Shown here piece after piece: positions 1 to 4,775 of a DNA stretch of 5,904 nt. Location: NCBI GenBank assembly GCA_031281635.1, contig JAITFC010000055.1, forward strand, positions 1-5,904, written 5' to 3'. The stretch is from Puniceicoccales bacterium. Lineage in GTDB: Bacteria > Verrucomicrobiota > Verrucomicrobiia > Opitutales > JAIRLM01. Position 1 is the stretch's first letter, and every line of letters starts with the position of its first letter. Position numbers and translations under genes: made by a program. The notes beneath the pieces are model-generated. The model ran no database searches and had not been told where the DNA came from. It saw only the letters and a program-made list of their open reading frames with translations.

Positions 1-14
1 TAATTTTATCCAAG

Positions 15-36
15 CGGCATCCGGAATATCATGCCG
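15..36. repeat. Perfect 6-bp inverted repeat, 10-nt loop
   Basis: CGGCAT (15-20) pairs exactly with ATGCCG (31-36) around a 10-nt loop. It lies about 100 bp beyond the 3' end of the minus-strand gene ending at 134. No T-run follows on either strand, so an intrinsic terminator is not supported; it may be a chance repeat or part of a neighbouring element cut by the window edge. Confidence 0.35.
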
Positions 37-88
37 ATGTATGTCTTCGTTTTCCATCGTCCTCGGATGTTATTGTATGTTTCCAGAT

Positions 89-106
89 GTCAAATGCTTA
101 TTTGAC
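89..106. terminator. Weak candidate 3' hairpin downstream of the 134-799 gene
   Basis: GTCAAAT (89-95) and ATTTGAC (100-106) form a perfect 7-bp stem with a 4-nt loop, beginning about 27 nt after the stop codon of the minus-strand gene. The stem is AT-rich and no U-tract follows it in the direction of that gene, although a T-rich stretch lies between stop and stem. It could stabilise the 3' end or be a weak terminator. Residual 1-133 holds no open frame worth calling. Confidence 0.35.
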
Positions 107-133
107 GACAGCCTCTAGAAAAAAATTTTAAGT

Positions 134-799
134 CTACATGTCTTCCAGTGGAAGAGCATCGCCATCAGATAAAATGCGCAGTATTTCCTCGGCAGCATCA
201 TCCGGCAGTTCATTCAATAAATTAACTATTGCACGGATATCACGTGTTTTTCTCGCATTTTCAATGACTTGTAGAAAATGATCTCCGTCAATATTCGAGA
301 CATCATCCAGGACTCTATCAAGTAAAGTTAATATCCTTTCGCGCGGCAGTGTTAAAAGTCTCTCGCAAAGAGAAAATCGAGTATCGCCGCGGATCAGAAT
401 GGCGTCATGAGGGGCTCTGGTGTTACCATTTTCGAGATACACCGAGACTTCTTCACTATGAGAGCAGATTAATGTCAGGAGAAATGCTCGCGCATCACGT
501 GTAAAGTCGTGAGTGAAATACACTAATCCGCATGTGAACATGAGACATGCCCAGTGTAAAAGACGTATTTTTAATGGACAAACAAAATCGGTGCGATGTA
601 CTATTTTTAGTTTCTTCGTATTGCATTTCTTCAACACCGTGACCTCGGAGAATCGATCAATGCTCAATTCGTAAGGAGTGACGGTATACGCAAGAAACCG
701 TGAAGAGCTGTCCATTAGACGACCAATGCCCATGCTTGGTATTCTACTCGCATTTTCAAAAATGTCCATAAAAAAACTTTTGAGCAATTTCGTTGACAT
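134..799 (-). CDS. Hypothetical protein, unrecognised, with helical C-terminal half
   Basis: I do not recognise this 221-residue protein. Residues 1-70 are mixed, with a serine/arginine-rich patch around 18-35. A hydrophobic stretch at about 80-96 (LLHWACLMFTCGLVYF) could be a single membrane segment or a buried helix. Residues 142-211 read as four consecutive amphipathic helices (about 142-168, 173-184, 187-197 and 200-210), like an ARM/HEAT-type or other all-alpha domain, and the tail is acidic. There is no signal peptide. The ATG at 799 is the longest start; a second ATG at 769 (Met11) is possible, and neither has a clear Shine-Dalgarno sequence. If 799 is used, the start codon overlaps the -35 box of the divergent gene at 828, so the later start would leave that promoter free. 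A TATACA (833-838, minus) inside the neighbour is the only -10-like element seen upstream and lacks a good -35. Confidence 0.7.
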   Translation of the reverse strand: MSTKLLKSFFMDIFENASRIPSMGIGRLMDSSSRFLAYTVTPYELSIDRFSEVTVLKKCNTKKLKIVHRTDFVCPLKIRLLHWACLMFTCGLVYFTHDFTRDARAFLLTLICSHSEEVSVYLENGNTRAPHDAILIRGDTRFSLCERLLTLPRERILTLLDRVLDDVSNIDGDHFLQVIENARKTRDIRAIVNLLNELPDDAAEEILRILSDGDALPLEDM

Positions 800-821
800 G
801 CCCGGTGAATGGGCTTAAAAT
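793..821 (+). promoter_or_regulatory. Near-consensus sigma-70 promoter for the gene at 828
   Basis: A perfect -35 box TTGACA (793-798), a 17-bp spacer and a -10 box TAAAAT (816-821, 5 of 6) are seen directly. Counting seven bases from the last -10 base places +1 at 828, the A of the ATG of the plus-strand gene, so its mRNA should have no leader. The -35 box covers the start codon region (797-799) of the divergent gene. GCCC (800-803) and GGGC (811-814) form a short inverted repeat in the spacer, a possible but unproven operator. Confidence 0.7.
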
Positions 822-827
822 CGTGGT

Positions 828-1715
828 ATGGGTGTATACTGTTTCGGTAATGTGTTGCATGCTACCCATGTGGTATTTCAACAAAGATGCGCGAATCCCT
901 CGACAAATCCCCAAGAACCAACGACGCCTCCTCCAGCGGACCGGCTAGCATTTAGACTCGAGGGAGAGAGAAACAACTGGACTTTAACCCCCACAGAGGG
1001 AGGTTTCAAAAATTTTTTTCATGCAGAAAAAGTGCTGCATGGTGAAGGATTCATAGCATGCTGCAGCGCAGCTTTGGCGGCCATATATCAGTATGGCATT
1101 TGTGGATGCCGCTCAATACGCTACATAATTATGAACCTGCCACCACCACCTCCAATAGAGCTCGACCACGAGAAAATTTTGGGATATCACGGGGTGCTGC
1201 AGAGGCAGTGGAATTCTTCGTTTAACGCTGCGTGTGGTGCGGTGGATGGCGATGTAGATCGTTTGGCGGGAATTTTTCAGATTCAAGAACCCCAAGGAAC
1301 GTTGGCGCAGGCCATGAGTAGTAGATGTCCGCCGACCACTTGTGGGGTGGCCTTTTACCAAATAGACAGAAAGGCTGTCGAACCAATAATAGCCATGGCA
1401 CACAGCGTATGCACACCTGTTCTGCTTGTTTTTAAGCCAAATTACGATGAGACCATTCAATGTTATTCTCTTCCAGCCAGTCAGTATGCTAGTGCAAATA
1501 GATTTATTGAAGATGGCGGTATCGTTATTAGCGTTAGTAACGAAAGTACGGCAGCCGCAGCAAGCGCTTACGGATTTACATTCGACCCAATCACAGGAAC
1601 AGCCACAAGGAGAACATTGAGCGGTGTTGTTGAACGTATCACCTTCATGCATCGCCAATTAAGCGATAACCCTAATGCCGCAATACCATCCATCGAGGAC
1701 CTTAATGATGAATAG
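828..1715 (+). CDS. Hypothetical cysteine- and proline-rich protein with an HAE motif
   Basis: I do not recognise this 295-residue protein. It has 11 cysteines (5, 21, 78, 79, 92, 94, 136, 167, 172, 195, 212), a proline-rich segment at 24-36, a five-proline run at 105-109 and no signal peptide or clear membrane segment. Residues 65-67 are His-Ala-Glu at the start of a likely helix, followed by an alanine-rich helix (about 76-88) and a probable strand at 97-104 running into the prolines. This order recalls the HAE half of the cytidine deaminase-like fold, but a PCxxC is missing where expected; a CPPTTC lies much later, at 167-172. The deaminase reading is a guess. The tail (280-295) is acidic. 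The ATG at 828 coincides with the predicted transcription start and has no Shine-Dalgarno; no better in-frame start exists nearby. Isolated from its neighbours by strand. Confidence 0.75.
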   Translation: MGVYCFGNVLHATHVVFQQRCANPSTNPQEPTTPPPADRLAFRLEGERNNWTLTPTEGGFKNFFHAEKVLHGEGFIACCSAALAAIYQYGICGCRSIRYIIMNLPPPPPIELDHEKILGYHGVLQRQWNSSFNAACGAVDGDVDRLAGIFQIQEPQGTLAQAMSSRCPPTTCGVAFYQIDRKAVEPIIAMAHSVCTPVLLVFKPNYDETIQCYSLPASQYASANRFIEDGGIVISVSNESTAAAASAYGFTFDPITGTATRRTLSGVVERITFMHRQLSDNPNAAIPSIEDLNDE

Positions 1716-1720
1716 TAAAA

Positions 1721-1733
1721 GTTTTTAAAAAAC
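1721..1733. terminator. AT palindrome just after the gene ending at 1715
   Basis: GTTTTT/AAAAAAC forms an AT-only palindrome 5 bp after the TAG stop, in the 156-bp spacer between two convergent genes. On the minus strand it reads into a T-run, so it could help end transcription of the acetyltransferase; there is no GC stem, so this is weak. Confidence 0.3.
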
Positions 1734-1770
1734 AAACAAAAGAGGACACGCGACCAAGTTTATCAATCTC

Positions 1771-1828
1771 CTTGGGACTTGTACGGAATGCCGCAAAAAT
1801 CTCTAGGATGGGACCGATAGCTCCCAAG
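1771..1828. repeat. Perfect 7-bp inverted repeat in convergent spacer
   Basis: CTTGGGA (1771-1777) is matched by TCCCAAG (1822-1828) with 44 bp between. The long loop makes a terminator hairpin doubtful. It lies in the spacer between the convergent genes ending at 1715 and 1872. Confidence 0.25.
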
Positions 1829-1871
1829 AGTACAGTACGCCGAGCAGCCTTACATCCAAGAGCCTCTAGCT

Positions 1872-2477
1872 CTAAGAACTTTGCGCGACCTCGGCTGCCT
1901 TAGCCGCAGCAAAATGTTTTTTTGTCCGCACATAATCCACATCGAGCATGCCATAGATTTTCACGTCGAGGAAGCGCCCTTCTTTCCAATGGCCTTCTCG
2001 CCAGCAGCCCTCCAACTGGAAGCCCACCTTTTCAGCCACGCGTTGCGACGCCTTATTTGCCACCATGTGTGTAAGTTCCAAGCGATGCAAACGCAACGTA
2101 TCGAAGCAGTACTGAATAACGCGCCAAACAACTTCTGTCATCAGCCCGCGGCCCCAATACTCTTTGGCAAGCCAGTACCCTATTTCTCCTTTGCGGTGAT
2201 ACTGATCTCTGGTCAAGCTGATGATTCCGATGGTTTTATTAATTTTGGGATCCACTATCGACCAATAGATGCAATGCCCAAGAGGCGCCGCCAGAACATT
2301 TTCCAGCCATGCATGAACTTGTTGTCTTTGAATTGGATAGGTGAAAAATAGAAGAAATTCCGTCACCCCACGCTCCGCCATAAAATTGACTATGTCATCT
2401 TCGTCGTCCGCTCGCAGCACGCGGAGTTTCAATCGTTCAGTCTCCAAGTCGACCGAATCCGTCTCTAATTCAACCAT
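1872..2477 (-). CDS. GNAT-family N-acetyltransferase, RimJ/RimL type
   Basis: A 201-residue protein of the GNAT fold, expected to move an acetyl group from acetyl-CoA to an amine, often the N-terminal amino group of a protein or an antibiotic or metabolite. Seen: the family opening TERLKLRVL (13-21), the IGIISL strand (84-89), the GEIGYWLAKEYWGRGLMTE block (98-115) whose WGRG is the acetyl-CoA pyrophosphate loop, and the late block VANKASQRVAEKVGF (139-153), with the Asn and Ser placed as in RimJ/RimL relatives, then the usual LEG and the YGML strand. Length is normal, with an alanine-rich tail. The substrate cannot be told; RimJ, RimL and SpeG-like relatives share these motifs. I start at ATG 2477; a GTG immediately before it (2480) is possible. 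There is no Shine-Dalgarno, and a weak promoter would put +1 at this ATG. Transcribed away from accD. Confidence 0.9.
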   Translation of the reverse strand: MVELETDSVDLETERLKLRVLRADDEDDIVNFMAERGVTEFLLFFTYPIQRQQVHAWLENVLAAPLGHCIYWSIVDPKINKTIGIISLTRDQYHRKGEIGYWLAKEYWGRGLMTEVVWRVIQYCFDTLRLHRLELTHMVANKASQRVAEKVGFQLEGCWREGHWKEGRFLDVKIYGMLDVDYVRTKKHFAAAKAAEVAQSS

Positions 2478-2483
2478 CACACA

Positions 2484-2512
2484 ATTACTAACAAATACGA
2501 TGGATTTAGCAA
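2484..2512 (-). promoter_or_regulatory. Weak candidate promoter for the acetyltransferase
   Basis: On the minus strand TTGCTA (2512-2507, 4 of 6) and AGTAAT (2489-2484, 4 of 6) are separated by 17 bp. The predicted +1 is 2477, exactly the A of the ATG, which would again make a leaderless mRNA and fits the missing Shine-Dalgarno. Each box alone is poor, so chance is a real alternative. Confidence 0.35.
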
Positions 2513-2533
2513 GAAATTTTCATCAGAAATTTT
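2512..2533. repeat. Short direct repeat AGAAATTTT x2
   Basis: AGAAATTTT occurs at 2512-2520 and 2525-2533, 13 bp apart, in the 156-bp divergent spacer between the acetyltransferase and accD. Such AT-rich phased repeats could be bent DNA or a protein site serving either gene; function is not shown. No convincing accD promoter was found in the spacer. Confidence 0.3.
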
Positions 2534-2622
2534 TTCTAACACGAATCAGCAACAGAGCAATTTTGGCTTTCGGAAAAAAAATGTTGACAGGTCCGGCGCA
2601 TTCTCCGAGAAGGCGGTGACCT

Positions 2623-2627
2623 GGTGA
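2623..2627 (+). promoter_or_regulatory. Ribosome binding site of accD
   Basis: GGTGA lies six bases before the ATG at 2634 and is the best Shine-Dalgarno match near this gene. It supports the chosen accD start, whose product also begins like other short AccD proteins. Confidence 0.5.
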
Positions 2628-2633
2628 AGTTGT

Positions 2634-3503
2634 ATGGCCCTTTTTGGCAAGCCAAAGTATTCGACGGTTTCCGTCAAAAAGCGCGATATCCCGTCCAATT
2701 TGTTTACCAAATGCCCCGTCTCTGGCGAAATGGTCTACAACAAAGATTTGCAAAAAAATTTGCACGTTGTGCCCGGCAGCGGCTACCACTTTCCACTGAC
2801 GGCCACGGAACGGTTGCAGATGTTGCTTGATCCGGAGACGTTCGAGGAAATGGATGCGGGATTGTTGACGGAAGATCCGCTGCAATTTATGGAACTGGTT
2901 TCCTATCGGGAAAAAATTTCTGAAAATCGCGCAAAAACTGGCATGGATGAAGCCGTTATCTGCGGAATTGGAAAAATTGCTGGTACACCCATCTCTATTG
3001 CTGTTATGGATTTCCGATTTCTCGGCGGCAGCATGGGATGCGTTGTCGGAGAGAAAATTACGCGTACCATCGAACGCGGAGCGGAGCGGAGCATGCCCGT
3101 GCTAATTTGCTGCGCTTCGGGCGGCGCTCGTATGTACGAAGGCATCCTCAGCCTCATGCAGATGGCGAAAACCAGTGCTGCACTTGCCAAACTCGCCACC
3201 GCCAGGCAACCGTACATCGCACTGCTGACAAATCCCACAATGGCCGGTGTCGTCGCAAGTTTTGCCTCTTTGGGAGATATCATTCTGGCAGAACCCGGTG
3301 CCCTGATCGGATTTGCTGGGCCGCGCGTCATCAAGGAAACTACGCGACAGGAACTGCCATCGGGATTTCAAACGGCGGAATTTCTCCTCGAACACGGCTT
3401 TCTCGATCAAATAGTCCCGCGTACCCAACTGCGACGGCATATCATTCATTTTCTGAAAGCGTTTTCGTGCGAAAAAAATAGATTTCTTCCCACGCGGCAA
3501 TAG
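2634..3503 (+). CDS. accD: Acetyl-CoA carboxylase carboxyltransferase subunit beta
   Basis: This is the beta half of the carboxyltransferase that passes CO2 from biotin on the carrier protein AccB to acetyl-CoA, giving malonyl-CoA for fatty-acid synthesis in the cytoplasm; it works as an alpha2-beta2 complex with AccA, whose gene is not in this window. The 289 residues carry the crotonase-like carboxyltransferase core: AVMDFRFLGGSMGCVVGEKI (123-142), CCASGGARMYEGILSLMQM (159-177), LLTNPTMAGVVASFA (197-211) and LIGFAGPRVIKE (224-235). Length is close to the roughly 300 usual. The N-terminal zinc ribbon is odd. Aligned without gaps to E. coli AccD, Cys27 remains but the positions of Cys30, Cys46 and Cys49 are Ser, Val and Ser, so zinc cannot be bound in the normal way. 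The core is intact, so I expect an active enzyme. Single gene, convergent with the sigma gene. Confidence 0.96.
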   Translation: MALFGKPKYSTVSVKKRDIPSNLFTKCPVSGEMVYNKDLQKNLHVVPGSGYHFPLTATERLQMLLDPETFEEMDAGLLTEDPLQFMELVSYREKISENRAKTGMDEAVICGIGKIAGTPISIAVMDFRFLGGSMGCVVGEKITRTIERGAERSMPVLICCASGGARMYEGILSLMQMAKTSAALAKLATARQPYIALLTNPTMAGVVASFASLGDIILAEPGALIGFAGPRVIKETTRQELPSGFQTAEFLLEHGFLDQIVPRTQLRRHIIHFLKAFSCEKNRFLPTRQ

Positions 3504-3576
3504 ATCGCCTGTCAAGTGTCTTGGGGGTCTTTCACGTCCTACGCAAGGGAGCAGTGGATGACTAACTACCCAAACG

Positions 3577-4407
3577 TCATAAAAATTTTCGCAATTTTTT
3601 CACCGAAGCTTGTGTCAGCTGTCGCACGCGTTCGCCGGTCAGAGAAAAGTGTTTTCCGATTGCATCGAGAGTCTGCGGTACTTTTCCGTCCAAACCGTAG
3701 TATCGCGTCAAAATTTCCGCTTCACGGCTAGACAGGCGACGCAGTCCACTTTGCAATGCATGTCGCAGGGATTGAGTGGTTAGTCGTTCTACTGGAGTTG
3801 GTTGATCGCGATCGTGGAGCAACTCGACGGGAAGAATGTCTTCCGTTTCGCCCATGGCATAGACCCGACCAGACGATGATTTTCCGATGACGTGGCGCAA
3901 AGTCTGCACCTGGGTAATCGGTACGCCGAGATCATTGGCCAGTTCTGATGCGGAAGGTTCACGGTTTAGTAGCGCGCCAAGTCGTTCTTCCGCATCGCGT
4001 AACGTACGAAGTTTCCCGAAAATTGTCGCCGGCAAGTTAACCGGTCCGGACTGTTGCGCGATGGCCTTCCAGATGAAGTGTCGGATCCACCACGTTGCGT
4101 AAGTGGAAAATCTTGCCGTGTCATGTGGCACATAGCGGTCTATGGCGTGAATAATTCCCAAAAAACCCTCCTGCATGAGGTCTTCCCAAGGGATTCCGAA
4201 GCGGCCATAGCGGATGGCAAACTTTTTCACTAAACCACTGAGCGCCAAAATGATTTGACAACGCGCGCGCAAATCACCGGTCTTCGTGCGTTCTAGAAGA
4301 TTATGTTCCTCTTCCGCACTCATGGCGCGCCCTTCGCCGGGGGCATTGCAGCGTTCCTCCACGGGATTTTTTGTATTGAAAAATTTTTCCCATGCAAACA
4401 CTTTCAT
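3577..4407 (-). CDS. Sigma-70 family RNA polymerase sigma factor, short RpoD/RpoS-like
   Basis: It directs RNA polymerase to promoters. The 276 residues (from ATG 4407) lack the acidic region 1.1 of primary sigma factors. A part of region 1.2 can be aligned at about 15-35 (NPV...MSAEEE against the usual DPL...LTAEEE). Region 2 spans about 58-117 with WEDLMQEGFLGI and the DNA-melting FSTYATWWIR (100-109), keeping Phe, Tyr and both Trp. Region 3 is at about 124-172, and region 4 at about 210-276 ends in the helix-turn-helix with ERVRQL. At the sigma-70 Gln437 and Thr440 positions, which read the -10 box, it has His110 and Trp113; at Arg584, in the -35 helix, it has Gly258. It is therefore probably an alternative (group 2 or 3) sigma, not the housekeeping one. 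The frame is also open upstream to a TTG at 4440, and ATG 4323 has a better Shine-Dalgarno but would remove most of region 1.2. Confidence 0.9.
   Translation of the reverse strand: MKVFAWEKFFNTKNPVEERCNAPGEGRAMSAEEEHNLLERTKTGDLRARCQIILALSGLVKKFAIRYGRFGIPWEDLMQEGFLGIIHAIDRYVPHDTARFSTYATWWIRHFIWKAIAQQSGPVNLPATIFGKLRTLRDAEERLGALLNREPSASELANDLGVPITQVQTLRHVIGKSSSGRVYAMGETEDILPVELLHDRDQPTPVERLTTQSLRHALQSGLRRLSSREAEILTRYYGLDGKVPQTLDAIGKHFSLTGERVRQLTQASVKKLRKFL
4330..4335 (-). promoter_or_regulatory. Internal Shine-Dalgarno in the sigma gene
   Basis: GAAGGG (minus strand) stands six bases before an in-frame ATG at 4323, Met29 of the sigma protein as called. It is a better site than the GAGG about 12 bases before ATG 4407. 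It either marks the true start or allows a shorter form starting at MSAEEE and lacking the first part of region 1.2. Starting there would also remove the overlap with the DUF167 gene. Confidence 0.4.
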
Positions 4408-4712
4408 TGGCGGTGGGACGCCTCGAATCGACAGCGGCAACTTTGCACGTGATGCTTATCCCAAATTCACGTGTGACAAAAATTTCCATAGAAGGACGCT
4501 TACACTTGAAAATCTGGATTCCTCAGCCCGCTTTGGAAAATCGTGCCAATGAAGCACTTATCCGTCTATTATCCAAAAAATTATCTATTCCACAAAGCTG
4601 TTTTCGTCTTACGCACGGAAAGACGTCTAGGCAAAAAAATTTTTCCGTTTCCGGAATTTCCGAGGAAGAATTATTTCTTCGCTGCCAAAGCATGGAAATT
4701 GCGCGCAGATAG
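4392..4712 (+). CDS. DUF167 / YggU family protein
   Basis: A small 106-residue protein of the DUF167 (YggU) family, conserved in bacteria and eukaryotes and of unknown biochemical role; not a known enzyme. Seen: the opening strand LHVMLIPNSRVTKIS (18-32), the strand LHLKIWIPQPALENRANEAL (37-56) with the family's Pro, Asn, Ala, Asn pattern, the helix IRLLSKKLSIP (57-67) and the conserved LTHGKTSRQKNF (73-84), where family members carry G.(S/T)SR.K. The family core begins near residue 18, so the first 17 residues are not well supported. An ATG at 4452 (Met21) lies inside the first strand and is unlikely. No Shine-Dalgarno is seen before ATG 4392. The first 16 bp overlap the sigma gene as called, and its promoter must lie inside that gene. 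The C-terminal 20 residues go beyond the usual domain. Confidence 0.85.
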   Translation: MQTLSLAVGRLESTAATLHVMLIPNSRVTKISIEGRLHLKIWIPQPALENRANEALIRLLSKKLSIPQSCFRLTHGKTSRQKNFSVSGISEEELFLRCQSMEIARR

Positions 4713-4717
4713 GAGTG

Positions 4718-4757
4718 TAAATTTTTTGCGACCAACGAGAGTGTCCAAAAAAATTTA
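4718..4757. terminator. AT-rich inverted repeat between convergent genes
   Basis: TAAATTTTTT (4718-4727) and AAAAAATTTA (4748-4757) are perfect 10-bp complements around a 20-nt loop. They fill most of the 63-bp spacer between the DUF167 gene (plus) and the oppB-like gene (minus). Each strand ends its arm near a run of A/T, so it may end transcription from both sides; the stem has no G or C, which is unusual for an intrinsic terminator. Confidence 0.4.
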
Positions 4758-4775
4758 GCATTGTGCACTTCAATT

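Larger units (their letters stand above)
1702..1899 (-). pseudogene. Possible gene remnant: 65-codon open frame without a start
   Basis: Between the TAA at 1900-1902 and the TAA at 1702-1704 the minus strand stays open for 65 codons in a frame different from the acetyltransferase, overlapping that gene's last nine codons. The translation looks protein-like, with a segment reading LLGAIGPILEIFAAFRTSPK, and contains no ATG; the only possible starts are a TTG at codon 25 and a GTG at codon 51. I do not recognise it. It could be the tail of a decayed gene or a chance open frame; the opposite strand is also open for about 33 codons here. Otherwise the spacer holds only the inverted repeat at 1771-1828. 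Confidence 0.15.

Noticed and set aside
1113..1658. 181-codon minus-strand open frame opposite the unknown gene
   Set aside because: It lies wholly inside the plus-strand gene, which has a strong promoter at its start. Its translation is rich in Cys and Trp runs typical of antisense reading of the proline codons.
1716..1871. tRNA or small RNA gene in the convergent spacer
   Set aside because: No TPsiC-like loop or cloverleaf arms could be found, and no promoter or terminator frames a small RNA.
1881..2351. 156-codon plus-strand open frame
   Set aside because: Fully antisense to the acetyltransferase, whose family motifs are clear on the minus strand.
2584..2589. TTGACA as a possible accD -35 box
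   Set aside because: No -10-like hexamer is found 16-18 bp downstream; that stretch is GC- and G-rich.
3102..3515. 137-codon minus-strand open frame, with 2903-3334 likewise
   Set aside because: Antisense to the conserved accD core; no family resemblance.
3511..3525. CAAG/CTTG inverted repeat after accD as a terminator
   Set aside because: Only four base pairs and no T-run follows.
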